Below, in pieces: positions 26,891 to 35,573 of a stretch of DNA of 64,000 nucleotides; within the stretch, counting starts at the first letter, position 1; every line of letters begins with the position of its first letter. The translations under genes and the position numbers were made by a program. The DNA is from Allofournierella massiliensis (GTDB lineage: Bacteria; Bacillota; Clostridia; Oscillospirales; Ruminococcaceae): contig NZ_SLUM01000007.1 of NCBI RefSeq assembly GCF_004345265.1, positions 62,001-126,000 on the forward strand, given 5' to 3'. The notes below the pieces were generated by a model that saw only the letters and a list, made by a program, of their open reading frames with translations, had not been told where the DNA came from and did not search any database.

Positions 26891-27638
26891 TGAGTTTGCC
26901 TACTTCTATGATGAGCTGAATGGCGCGGCGGACTACGATGCGCTTTATCTGTATGTGAAAAGCCAGTTGGAGCAGAACGGCATTCATGATGGCATCGTAG
27001 TGGATTTGGGATGCGGTACCGGCGAATTGACGCTGATGCTTACCCAGGCAGGCTACGATATGATTGGTGTGGACCAGTCGGAAGAGATGTTAGCCGTTTT
27101 GCGGGAAAAAGCTGACGAGCTGGAGATTTCGGAACGGCTGCTTCTGTTGCGGCAGGATATTCTGCATCTGGATTTGTATGGCACCATTCGTGCAGCGATC
27201 TCCACCTTTGATACCTATAATCACATTGGCCCTCGGGAGAATTTTGAGAAGGCCATCGAAAAAGCAGCTTTTTTCATGGAAAAGGACGGCGTGTTCCTGT
27301 TTGATTTGAATACGCCCTACAAGCACCGGGAGATTCTTGCCGACAATGTGTTCGATCTGGAAGGGCCTGATGCCACCTGTTGCTGGACCAATCATTACGA
27401 TGAGCAGGAGCAGGCGGTGAGCATCCGGATTAGAATTCATTATCTGGATACCGATGAACGCTTTGAAGAGAATTTTAAGGAATATACCTATCCGTTGGAT
27501 TATGTGGAAGAGGTACTTCAGCGTTACGGCTTCCGCGTGGAAAAGGTATGTGATGGAGAAACGTTTGGCCCGCTTACAGAGGAGAGCCAGAGGTATATTA
27601 TCACGGCAATCAAACAATATACACAAATGGAGAAATGA
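26880..27638 (+). CDS. class I SAM-dependent methyltransferase
   Basis: A 252-residue Rossmann-fold methyltransferase: motif I VVDLGCGTGELTLML, then the acidic GVDQSEEML, and the post-motif region AAISTFDTYNHI. The N-terminal MAYNEFAYFYDELN is typical of a broad Bacillota family with no assigned substrate. It overlaps engB by 11 bases and touches hslO, so it is expressed with proteostasis genes. Substrate unknown. Confidence 0.88.
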   Translation: MAYNEFAYFYDELNGAADYDALYLYVKSQLEQNGIHDGIVVDLGCGTGELTLMLTQAGYDMIGVDQSEEMLAVLREKADELEISERLLLLRQDILHLDLYGTIRAAISTFDTYNHIGPRENFEKAIEKAAFFMEKDGVFLFDLNTPYKHREILADNVFDLEGPDATCCWTNHYDEQEQAVSIRIRIHYLDTDERFEENFKEYTYPLDYVEEVLQRYGFRVEKVCDGETFGPLTEESQRYIITAIKQYTQMEK

Positions 27639-27643
27639 TAGTT

Positions 27644-28513
27644 ATGGGAAATATGATTCGCGGCATTTCGGAGAATGGCGGCGTGATCTTCTGCGGAGTT
27701 GATTCCACCAATCTGGTACGCACCATGGAGCAGATCCACAAAACCAGCGCAGTGACCAGCGCAGCATTGGGCCGTTTGCTGACAGCAGCATCCATCATGG
27801 GGATTATGCTGAAGAACAGTAAGGATTCCATCACTCTGCGAGTAAATGGCGGAGGCCCGGCGGGCACCGTTCTGGCAGTGGCAGACGGCATGGGCTGTGT
27901 AAAAGGTTATGTGGAACATCCTGTGGTGGAGATCCCTCTGCGCCCGGATGGAAAGCTGAATGTGGGCGGCGCAGTGGGCCGGGATGGTACTCTGAGCATT
28001 GTGCGTGATCTGGGCCTGAAAGAGCCTTATGTGGGGCAGATTCCACTGGTTTCCGGCGAGATTGCAGAGGATATTACCAGCTATTATGCAACCAGTGAGC
28101 AGATTCCTACGGTATGCGCACTGGGTGTTCTGGTGGATCCTGACCTGACTATTTCCTGCGCCGGTGGTTATCTGCTTCAGCTGCTGCCCGGTGCCACTGA
28201 GGAAGAAATCACCATGCTGGAAAAGAACATTGCAAATGTTCCCAGTGTGACCACTTTGCTGCAACAGGACAAAACCATGAAGGATATTATGGAAATGGTT
28301 ATGCAGGGATTTGATCCACAGGTTCTGGACGAGTATGATGTGGAATACCGTTGCGATTGCACTGAGCAGCGTGTGGAACGCGCACTGATCAGCATGGGGC
28401 GCGCCGAACTGGAAAAGCTGGCTGCAGAGGAACCGGTAGTAGAGGTAAACTGTCAGTTCTGCGATAAGAAGTATCACGTGGATGTGAATAAGCTCCTGAA
28501 GAGTCTGGACTGA
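27644..28513 (+). CDS. hslO: redox-regulated chaperone Hsp33
   Basis: Hsp33 (289 residues) is activated by oxidation and unfolding. The C-terminal zinc/redox switch is complete: C237-x-C239 in YRCDC and C270-x-x-C273 in NCQFCDKKYH. The N-terminal domain shows LRVNGGGPAGTVLAVADG. ATG at 27644 is 11 bases after GGAG; an ATG at 27635 overlaps the previous stop but sits too near the site. Confidence 0.96.
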   Translation: MGNMIRGISENGGVIFCGVDSTNLVRTMEQIHKTSAVTSAALGRLLTAASIMGIMLKNSKDSITLRVNGGGPAGTVLAVADGMGCVKGYVEHPVVEIPLRPDGKLNVGGAVGRDGTLSIVRDLGLKEPYVGQIPLVSGEIAEDITSYYATSEQIPTVCALGVLVDPDLTISCAGGYLLQLLPGATEEEITMLEKNIANVPSVTTLLQQDKTMKDIMEMVMQGFDPQVLDEYDVEYRCDCTEQRVERALISMGRAELEKLAAEEPVVEVNCQFCDKKYHVDVNKLLKSLD

Positions 28514-28531
28514 TTCTCGGGTATTTGAAGG

Positions 28532-28564
28532 CCCCGCCGGGGACATAAACGCGGCCCGGCGGGG
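28532..28564 (+). terminator. GC-rich hairpin after hslO
   Basis: CCCCGCCGGG (28532-28541) pairs with CCCGGCGGGG (28555-28564). No T tract follows directly. Confidence 0.5.
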
Positions 28565-28600
28565 TAAAATAAAAATGTGAAAATATTTTTCAAAAACCTG

Positions 28601-28629
28601 TTGACAAAACAAGGAATCTGCGGTAAAAT
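28601..28629 (+). promoter_or_regulatory. strong sigma-A promoter of tRNA operon
   Basis: TTGACA (28601-28606), 17-base spacer, TAAAAT (28624-28629). The predicted transcript starts next to a GTCGCTG/CAGCGAC hairpin (28637-28655). Confidence 0.85.
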
Positions 28630-28674
28630 AAACAACGTCGCTGAGAGACAGCGACACAAAAACCACATCGTTAA

Positions 28675-28750
28675 GCGGCTTTAGCTCATCTGGTAGAGCG
28701 CCACCTTGCCAAGGTGGAGGTAGCGAGTTCGAGCCTCGTAAGCCGCTCCA
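28675..28750 (+). tRNA. tRNA-Gly (GCC), copy 1
   Basis: Full cloverleaf: acceptor GCGGCTT/AAGCCGC, anticodon stem CCACC/GGTGG with loop TTGCCAA (anticodon GCC at 28708-28710), TTCGAGC T-loop, encoded CCA. Identical in sequence to the copy at 29000. Confidence 0.97.
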
Positions 28751-28754
28751 ACGT

Positions 28755-28830
28755 GGAAGTTTAGCTCAGCTGGGAGAGCATCTGCCTTACAAGCAGAGGG
28801 TCACAGGTTCGAGCCCTGTAACTTCCACCA
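28755..28830 (+). tRNA. tRNA-Val (TAC)
   Basis: Acceptor GGAAGTT/AACTTCC, anticodon stem TCTGC/GCAGA with loop CTTACAA (anticodon TAC at 28788-28790), TTCGAGC T-loop, encoded CCA. Confidence 0.97.
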
Positions 28831-28833
28831 TGT

Positions 28834-28910
28834 GGCCCGGTAGTTCAGTTGGTTAGAACGCTAGCCTGTCACGCTAGAGGTCGTGGGTTCGAGCCCCATC
28901 CGGGTCGCCA
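28834..28910 (+). tRNA. tRNA-Asp (GTC)
   Basis: Acceptor GGCCCGG/CCGGGTC, anticodon stem CTAGC/GCTAG with loop CTGTCAC (anticodon GTC at 28868-28870), TTCGAGC T-loop, discriminator G73 as expected for Asp, encoded CCA. Confidence 0.97.
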
Positions 28911-28916
28911 ATTTTT

Positions 28917-28992
28917 GCCTCTGTAGCTCAGTTGGTAGAGCAGGGGACTGAAAATCCCCGTGTCATTGGTTCGATTCCGATCGGAGGCACCA
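28917..28992 (+). tRNA. tRNA-Phe (GAA)
   Basis: Acceptor GCCTCTG/CGGAGGC, anticodon stem GGGGA/TCCCC with loop CTGAAAA (anticodon GAA at 28950-28952), discriminator A, encoded CCA. Confidence 0.97.
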
Positions 28993-28999
28993 TTTATAA

Positions 29000-29075
29000 G
29001 CGGCTTTAGCTCATCTGGTAGAGCGCCACCTTGCCAAGGTGGAGGTAGCGAGTTCGAGCCTCGTAAGCCGCTCCA
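29000..29075 (+). tRNA. tRNA-Gly (GCC), copy 2
   Basis: Exact 76-base duplicate of the tRNA-Gly at 28675-28750, including the encoded CCA. A recent duplication within the operon, or gene conversion between copies, would explain the identity. Confidence 0.97.
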
Positions 29076-29083
29076 TTTTTTTT

Positions 29084-29158
29084 GGTGCTGTGGCCAAGTG
29101 GTAAGGCAAAGGTCTGCAAAACCTTCATTCACCAGTTCAAATCTGGTCAGCACCTCCA
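29084..29158 (+). tRNA. tRNA-Cys (GCA)
   Basis: Acceptor GGTGCTG/CAGCACC, anticodon stem AAGGT/ACCTT with loop CTGCAAA (anticodon GCA at 29116-29118), discriminator T typical of Cys, encoded CCA. Last gene of the operon. Confidence 0.97.
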
Positions 29159-29162
29159 GGAG

Positions 29163-29194
29163 ATCCCGGTTGCAGTTTGCAGCCGGGATTTTTT
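29163..29194 (+). terminator. intrinsic terminator of tRNA operon
   Basis: ATCCCGG pairs with CCGGGAT, with inner TGCA/TGCA pairing, followed by six T. Confidence 0.92.
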
Positions 29195-29226
29195 GTTAGT
29201 ACATCTGTGCTTTTAACAAATAGCTA

Positions 29227-29235
29227 TGCTATAAT
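29227..29235 (+). promoter_or_regulatory. extended -10 promoter of dCMP deaminase-radA unit
   Basis: TGCTATAAT (29227-29235), 35 bases before the deaminase start and just after the tRNA terminator; no good -35 box. Confidence 0.55.
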
Positions 29236-29269
29236 ACCACTAGAAAAAGATCAGGGAGGGGTTGCCAAT

Positions 29270-29758
29270 ATGGAGCGCCGCGATAAAATTAACTACTATC
29301 TGGATCTTGCAGAGATCGTTCTGCAGCGGGGAACCTGCCTGCGTCGAAATTACGGCGCGGTAATCGTGAAAAACGATGAGGTAATCTCTACGGGCTATGT
29401 GGGAGCACCACGAGGAAGAAAAAACTGTACGGACTTGAATGTGTGTATTCGCCAGAAGCTGCAGATTCCCCGCGGCGAACGATACGAGATTTGTCGCAGT
29501 GTTCATGCGGAAGCCAATGCAATCATCAGCGCACCCCGCGATAAGATGCTGGGCAGTCAACTGTATCTGGTGGGCATTGATATGGCCACCAAAGACTATG
29601 TACAGAATGCCAACAGCTGCTCCATGTGTAAACGAATGATCATTAATGCAGGCATTGAGCGGGTATATATCCGGGACAGCAAGGATGAGTATCGCGCGAT
29701 CGAGGTGCAGGAGTGGATCGATCAGGATGAATCCCTGGAAGGCGTATTCGGATATTAA
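29270..29758 (+). CDS. dCMP deaminase family protein (ComEB-like)
   Basis: Zinc-dependent deoxycytidylate deaminase (162 residues), which supplies dUMP for thymidylate synthesis. The zinc site is H79-A-E81 in SVHAEANAI and C117-x-x-C120 in NSCSMCKRM. The extra cysteine-containing insertion (KNCTDLNVC) is typical of the dCMP rather than the cytidine deaminase group. GGGAGGG lies 9 bases upstream of the ATG. radA follows after 21 bases. Confidence 0.9.
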   Translation: MERRDKINYYLDLAEIVLQRGTCLRRNYGAVIVKNDEVISTGYVGAPRGRKNCTDLNVCIRQKLQIPRGERYEICRSVHAEANAIISAPRDKMLGSQLYLVGIDMATKDYVQNANSCSMCKRMIINAGIERVYIRDSKDEYRAIEVQEWIDQDESLEGVFGY

Positions 29759-29779
29759 GCAGAGAGGGAATACCGGCGA

Positions 29780-31183
29780 ATGAAGGATGGAAAACTGAAA
29801 TCCATTTATGTGTGCTCCAATTGTGGGGAAACCAGTCCCCGCTGGATGGGCCGCTGCCCCTCCTGCGGAGAATGGAATACCATGACCGAGGATGTGGTTA
29901 TGGTAGAAAGCAAATCTACAGCAGCAAAACGAAGCGCCAGCACGGGAACCGGCCGTGTGCAGGGGCAAACTTCCCTTAAGGCGGATCGACTGGCGGATAT
30001 CAGCACTGATGAGGAAAAAAGCCGTATTGTAACCGGTATCCATGAGCTGGATCGGGTTTTGGGCGGCGGTATCGTGCTGGGCAGTGTTGTACTGTTGGGC
30101 GGTGAACCCGGCGCGGGTAAATCCACACTGCTTTTGCAGTTGTGTGGCGCAATTTCCGGCAGCCACCATGTTTTGTATGTGACCGGTGAGGAATCCACCC
30201 GTCAGATCAAGCTGCGTGCAAACCGGCTTCGGGTAGCCCAGGAAAACATCAGTCTGGTGGCAGAAACTGAGATCGACGAGATTTGCGGTTTGATCGAACA
30301 GATGCGACCGGATCTGGTTGTGATCGACTCTATCCAGACGATGCACTGCTCGGACGTTTCTTCGTCGGCAGGCAGTGTATCCCAGGTGAAGGAATGTTCT
30401 GCCAGATTGCTGGCCGTAGCCAAAAGCTGCGAGATCCCCACATTCATTGTGGGGCATGTAAACAAGGATGGCGCAATTGCCGGCCCCAAAGTAATGGAAC
30501 ACATTGTGGACACTGTACTGTATTTTGAAGGGGATAAGACCCTTCCGTATCGAATCCTGCGTGGTGTAAAAAACCGCTATGGCTCTACCAATGAGATTGG
30601 CATGTTCGATATGACAGGAACCGGCCTGACGGAGATCGAGAACCCCTCTCAGCTGCTTCTGGATGGCCGTCCACTTGGAATCAGCGGAAACTGTGTTGCC
30701 TGTACCATGGAAGGCACCAGACCCATTCTGAGTGAGGTACAGGCCCTTGTGACGAAGAGCGGCTTTGGTACGCCGCGTCGTGCTGCCAGCGGGTTTGACT
30801 TCAATCGGACCAATCTGTTGCTTGCGGTGCTGGAAAAGCGGGCAGGCTACTTCTTTGCAAATCTGGACGTCTACATCAATATTGTGGGCGGATTGGATTT
30901 GAATGAAACGGCCTGTGATCTGGCGGTCTGCCTGGCGATGGCTTCAGCGCTGATGGATAAACCCATTGGAGACAAGACCATTGCCATTGGAGAAGTGGGT
31001 CTGGCTGGCGAAATCCGTAATGTGACGTTCTTGGAAAACCGGCTGCGGGAAGCGCAGCGAATCGGCTTCACGAAAGCCATTGTGCCGAAGCATAGCTTGA
31101 AGCAGCTGGAACTCAGCGAATTTTCGGATATGGAGCTGATCGGTGTTTCGTATATTCGAGATGCCATTCAGGCCATTAAGTAA
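29780..31183 (+). CDS. radA: DNA repair protein RadA
   Basis: RadA (467 residues) is a RecA-like motor for branch migration in recombination. N-terminal C4 zinc finger (CSNCGETSPRWMGRCPSC), Walker A GGEPGAGKSTLL, the RadA-specific KNRYGSTNEIGMF and a C-terminal Lon-like domain ending in a region with AIGEVGLAGEIR are all present. In Bacillus radA is followed by disA; here a non-coding stretch follows. Confidence 0.97.
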   Translation: MKDGKLKSIYVCSNCGETSPRWMGRCPSCGEWNTMTEDVVMVESKSTAAKRSASTGTGRVQGQTSLKADRLADISTDEEKSRIVTGIHELDRVLGGGIVLGSVVLLGGEPGAGKSTLLLQLCGAISGSHHVLYVTGEESTRQIKLRANRLRVAQENISLVAETEIDEICGLIEQMRPDLVVIDSIQTMHCSDVSSSAGSVSQVKECSARLLAVAKSCEIPTFIVGHVNKDGAIAGPKVMEHIVDTVLYFEGDKTLPYRILRGVKNRYGSTNEIGMFDMTGTGLTEIENPSQLLLDGRPLGISGNCVACTMEGTRPILSEVQALVTKSGFGTPRRAASGFDFNRTNLLLAVLEKRAGYFFANLDVYINIVGGLDLNETACDLAVCLAMASALMDKPIGDKTIAIGEVGLAGEIRNVTFLENRLREAQRIGFTKAIVPKHSLKQLELSEFSDMELIGVSYIRDAIQAIK

Positions 31184-31197
31184 TAACAAAAAAGCTC

Positions 31198-31237
31198 AGC
31201 GGCGCTGGAATGCAGAAGTTGTGGTACCAGCGCCGCT
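31198..31237 (+). terminator. hairpin after radA
   Basis: AGCGGCGCTGG (31198-31208) pairs with CCAGCGCCGCT (31227-31237). The hairpin is strong but lacks a T tract. Confidence 0.45.
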
Positions 31238-31342
31238 GCATTAAAAAATCAGATGAGAAATTTGAAAAGGCAAAACCTCGGTATGAAATGAGGAATAGGA
31301 AGAAGGTATGGGGCAGGGGCCCTTCTATTTTGTTCCATATAG

Positions 31343-31372
31343 TATTTCGCTAAATGCAAATTTAGCGAAATA
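31343..31372. repeat. perfect 13-bp inverted repeat, possible recombinase site or operator
   Basis: TATTTCGCTAAAT (31343-31355) and ATTTAGCGAAATA (31360-31372) with a 4-base centre. Read as 11-bp arms ending TAA and TTA around 8 bases, it has the general shape of a tyrosine-recombinase core site. It lies 180 bases before a tyrosine recombinase gene. No T tract follows, which argues against a terminator. Confidence 0.85.
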
Positions 31373-31507
31373 GAGGGGAGCGAAAAACAGAGGTTTCTTC
31401 TGATATGGCCTTTCTGAGCTGTCGGTATTCAAGTTGGTTCGTACAGCTCATCAGACTGATTGAGTACAAAAATCATTGATTTTATAAAAAACAAATTCAA
31501 ATGTTTC

Positions 31508-31516
31508 TGTTATAAT
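31508..31516 (+). promoter_or_regulatory. extended -10 promoter of recombinase gene
   Basis: TGTTATAAT, 35 bases upstream of the start codon, with no clear -35 box. Confidence 0.5.
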
Positions 31517-31551
31517 AATATAGTCAGTTTACTTTGGGATGTGATTATCTT

Positions 31552-32664
31552 ATGAGCACTTACATCAATCCACTTCATCCGAATCGTCATGCACCGTATG
31601 ATGATATTCCGCGGGATGTTCGGGATTTTTTGAATTATCTGGGCGCAATTCTGAACCGCTCGCCACGCACAGTTAACGGTTACTATATTGACCTGCGTAC
31701 GTTCTTTCGCTTTATGGTTCAATATCGTGGATTGGCCCCAGATACCGCTTTTGACGAGATCAATACTTCCGGGCTGGATCTGGAATTTATTGGTTCGATT
31801 ACTACGAGTGATATTTATGAATATCTGTATTTTCTGAAAAATGAACGGCTTAACGAGCCTGCAGCCCGTGCGCGTAAGCTCAGTGCCGTAAAAAGCCTGT
31901 ACCGGTTCCTTACGGTTAAAGCAAACCGGTTGAGCAATGATCCGGCGAAGGATGTATCTGTTCCTACGACCAAACGGGCTTTACCCAAGTATTTGTCGCT
32001 GGAAGAAAGTATGGAATTGTTAAAAAATATACAAAGTGACTTTTATGAACGGGATTACTGTATCATCACACTTTTTCTGAATTGCGGGATGCGTCTGGTT
32101 GAGCTTGTAGGCATCAATATGACGGACTTCAAGGAAGATACGATCCGAATTGTCGGCAAAGGCAATAAAGAGCGGCTGGTATACCTGAATCAGGCCTGTA
32201 TCCATGCACTGGAGCGGTATTGTGAAGCCCGGGCAAAATTAATGAATTTGCAGGATAAGGATGCACTTTTTGTATCTCGCAGAACTGGAAAACGCATCGG
32301 TGCACGGCGTGTGGAACAGATTGTAGAGCGTTGCCTGAAGCTGGCGGGCCTTTCCGGGAAAGGGTATTCTCCCCATAAGCTGCGTCATACCGCTGCCACA
32401 TTGATGTACCGTCACGGTAATGTGGATATGCTGGAGCTGAAGGAGATTCTGGGCCACGAGCATGTTTCCACCACCGAGATCTACACACACATCAACACGG
32501 AAAAGCTGCGCACAGCGGCCAGTTCGACTCCCCTGTCCCGTGTGGAATTTACCCAGAAAAGGGATGTGCCCATGCCGCAGGAAGATTTTGAGATGGAGGC
32601 GGAAGCGCCGGAAGTGCCGGAGCTGTTCGAAGATTTGGAGGATGAACTGTCAAGCCGGAAATAA
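31552..32664 (+). CDS. Xer-family tyrosine recombinase
   Basis: A 370-residue phage-integrase-family recombinase of XerC/XerD type. An N-terminal SAM-like DNA-binding domain (about residues 20-125) precedes the catalytic domain. The full active site is present: R181 (CGMRLVEL), K203 (VGKGNKER), H275 and R278 (SPHKLRH), H302 (LGHEHVSTTEIYTH) and Y311. An acidic tail of ~35 residues extends it beyond the usual ~300. spoIIM and xerD are also near neighbours in Bacillus. It overlaps spoIIM tail to tail by 15 bases. Whether it resolves chromosome dimers alone is not known. Confidence 0.9.
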   Translation: MSTYINPLHPNRHAPYDDIPRDVRDFLNYLGAILNRSPRTVNGYYIDLRTFFRFMVQYRGLAPDTAFDEINTSGLDLEFIGSITTSDIYEYLYFLKNERLNEPAARARKLSAVKSLYRFLTVKANRLSNDPAKDVSVPTTKRALPKYLSLEESMELLKNIQSDFYERDYCIITLFLNCGMRLVELVGINMTDFKEDTIRIVGKGNKERLVYLNQACIHALERYCEARAKLMNLQDKDALFVSRRTGKRIGARRVEQIVERCLKLAGLSGKGYSPHKLRHTAATLMYRHGNVDMLELKEILGHEHVSTTEIYTHINTEKLRTAASSTPLSRVEFTQKRDVPMPQEDFEMEAEAPEVPELFEDLEDELSSRK

Positions 32665-33420
32665 TCCTGCAAAAAGGACGGAGCATATACAGGAAAGAAT
32701 ACAGGGCAGCAAAGCAGCGCAACAGCAAAGCAGTAGTCTGCTTAAAACGCGTTTGCTTTCTATCAAGGGTCGTGTGCCTCGATTGTGGATACATACGGCC
32801 AAAAGCTCACGAGAAAGGCGCCACGCGGCAACGCTTTGACTGAGCATTAGAAACAGTCCCAGAAGTTGTGGAAAAAAGAAAAGCAGCAGTGCCATGCCGG
32901 CCCCCCTTGCAAGCCCATATTCCAGATACAGACAGGCGGTAAAAAATCCGACGCCAATTCCCTTCAACAGAATGAGTGCGGGCAGCAGTGCAATACCAAA
33001 AACGCAGAAGCCAGCCAGAGCGGTCAGTATCAGCTGTGTAAGCAATGCCAGGAATTGCGCGCAAAAGATCTGAGAAAGCTGGTGCTCCAGGTGTCGTGTG
33101 ATTTGCAGATTTACATAATACTGAGCATATTCCCACAGCCAGCCCTTTATGGCAGGTCGCCAGACAGCCCCTAAAAGTATGCCGGTCAGATAAAGCGATG
33201 CCCCAAGTACAAAGGTCCCAAACTGTTTTTTGGGACGAATCGTACGTTGAGAAGGTGAAGCTTTTCCTACTGCTGTTACCGGACTGTGGAAGCTGGGCGG
33301 AAAAGCGTTTTCTGAAGGCGATGATTTTGAAGATGGGTGTGCAGATGGATTGGTGCTGAAGGTAAAGTGCGGGTTCTGATCCATGGATTTGGATGCCGAT
33401 TCATTTCGATACGTCCACAT
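32650..33420 (-). CDS. spoIIM: stage II sporulation protein M
   Basis: SpoIIM forms, with SpoIID and SpoIIP, the complex that remodels peptidoglycan during engulfment. The 256-residue protein has about five membrane segments from residue 70 onward, beginning FVLGASLYLTGILLGAVW, as in the SpoIIM/DUF95 family. The first ~68 residues are an unusual Ser/Pro-rich soluble extension not found in the ~214-residue Bacillus protein. AGAGGG precedes the ATG. The 3' end overlaps the recombinase gene on the other strand. Confidence 0.82.
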   Translation of the reverse strand: MWTYRNESASKSMDQNPHFTFSTNPSAHPSSKSSPSENAFPPSFHSPVTAVGKASPSQRTIRPKKQFGTFVLGASLYLTGILLGAVWRPAIKGWLWEYAQYYVNLQITRHLEHQLSQIFCAQFLALLTQLILTALAGFCVFGIALLPALILLKGIGVGFFTACLYLEYGLARGAGMALLLFFFPQLLGLFLMLSQSVAAWRLSRELLAVCIHNRGTRPLIESKRVLSRLLLCCCAALLPCILSCICSVLFAGLFPA

Positions 33421-33475
33421 AAACTTGTCCCTCTTTGTTGTTTCTTTTGTTTTATTCTATTCAGATAATCCAATA

Positions 33476-33508
33476 AAAAGAACCAGAGCTTTTGCCCTGG
33501 CTCTTTTT
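33476..33508 (-). terminator. intrinsic terminator after TIGR04086 gene
   Basis: On the minus strand, AAGAGCCAG pairs with CTGGTTCTT (one wobble), followed by a T tract. Confidence 0.75.
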
Positions 33509-33509
33509 A

Positions 33510-33935
33510 TCAGCGTGAAACACGCATATTTCGTTTTGCCCGCTCGCTGGAAAGCAGGCCGATATACCCGCCCAATGCGCCGGCCAACCCGTAACATACG
33601 CATTTGATAGCAGCAAACGCAGTATACTCATAGCTTCCGCTCAGCATTGCAGCAAGAAGAAAAATCAAAAAGAAAAACAGTCCGCAGCACAGCCCACAAA
33701 ACAGGCCGTTCTGCCCGATCCGCCGGGCTAAGATATAGCCGCTGACAAGGCACCCTGCCATGACAGCACCGGCAGACATGGGAATTGCCCACCAGGCGGA
33801 TGGATGTGCAGAAACAATCAATTTGGCGAGCATACACAGCATAGCTGTACAGATGATTCCCCCGGCTCCTGCAGCAAAAAGAATGGAGAATAATAATTGC
33901 TTCCCGGAATGCTCCGATGACGTTCGTTTTTGCAT
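33510..33935 (-). CDS. TIGR04086-family membrane protein
   Basis: A 141-residue protein with four predicted transmembrane helices (about residues 13-42, 45-70, 77-100 and 105-127), a short basic N-terminus and a basic C-terminal tail (SSERAKRNMR). It fits the TIGR04086 family, which in Clostridia is found next to yajC as here. Function is unknown. Terminators on both sides suggest it can be transcribed on its own, though read-through from yajC is possible. Confidence 0.75.
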   Translation of the reverse strand: MQKRTSSEHSGKQLLFSILFAAGAGGIICTAMLCMLAKLIVSAHPSAWWAIPMSAGAVMAGCLVSGYILARRIGQNGLFCGLCCGLFFFLIFLLAAMLSGSYEYTAFAAIKCVCYGLAGALGGYIGLLSSERAKRNMRVSR

Positions 33936-33937
33936 AC

Positions 33938-33978
33938 AAAAACACCCCCTGCATCATATCTATGCAGAGGGTGTTTTG
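33938..33978 (-). terminator. intrinsic terminator of yajC
   Basis: On the minus strand, ACACCCTCTGCAT pairs with ATGCAGGGGGTGT (one mismatch), followed by TTTTTG. Confidence 0.85.
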
Positions 33979-33988
33979 ATATGCTTAC

Positions 33989-34318
33989 TTATTTGGAAGA
34001 GGTCTGAGCGCCTTCCATGTTCAGCTTCTCGATGGACTGGATTGCCGCACGTCGGAAACGGATCTTGGTGCGGTCGCTGCCGGTCTCCAGAACGAAGGTG
34101 TCCTCTTTGATGGCCACTACGCGACCAACGATACCGCCAATGGTGGTTACTTCGTCGCCAATTTCCAGCGAGTTGCGCATCTCGGTTTCCTTCTGCTGCT
34201 GCTTCTTCTGGGGCCGGTAAATGAACAGCCACATGAACAGCACCATGACCAGGATCATGATAAAGGGGCTATAAAAAGAAAGTGCGTCGGTGGAAGTGCT
34301 CAAAAGATTCAGTGCCAT
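33989..34318 (-). CDS. yajC: preprotein translocase subunit YajC
   Basis: YajC (109 residues) is a small accessory subunit of the Sec translocase. One transmembrane helix (about residues 15-35) is followed by the signature YRPQKKQQQKE and the GDEVTTIGGIVGRVVAI domain. It has its own promoter directly downstream of tgt, which matches the tgt-yajC order of many bacteria. Confidence 0.95.
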   Translation of the reverse strand: MALNLLSTSTDALSFYSPFIMILVMVLFMWLFIYRPQKKQQQKETEMRNSLEIGDEVTTIGGIVGRVVAIKEDTFVLETGSDRTKIRFRRAAIQSIEKLNMEGAQTSSK

Positions 34319-34356
34319 GTGTTGTAAACTCCTCTCGAATTCGATCGAATAAATTT

Positions 34357-34385
34357 ATTATAGCGGATTGTTGCCGGATATGCAA
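34357..34385 (-). promoter_or_regulatory. sigma-A promoter of yajC
   Basis: On the minus strand: TTGCAT (34385-34380), 17-base spacer, TATAAT (34362-34357). Confidence 0.8.
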
Positions 34386-34407
34386 GAGCGCACATCTGAA
34401 GTTTTGA

Positions 34408-35565
<1,158 letters not shown>

Positions 35566-35573
35566 CTATACAA

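Larger units (their letters stand above)
31184..31551. other. 368-base non-coding stretch between radA and recombinase
   Basis: Holds an 11-bp GC-rich hairpin just after radA, an AT-rich perfect 13-bp inverted repeat at 31343-31372 and an extended -10 promoter for the recombinase at 31508. Only very short frames without ribosome sites are seen, and no known RNA family was recognised. Confidence 0.7.

Noticed and set aside
31276-31355. Short plus-strand frame of about 20 codons upstream of the inverted repeat
   Set aside because: Lacks a ribosome binding site and has no recognisable features.
31343-31372. Inverted repeat read as an intrinsic terminator
   Set aside because: It is AT-rich, has no T tract after it and stands about 105 bases past a GC-rich hairpin that already follows radA.
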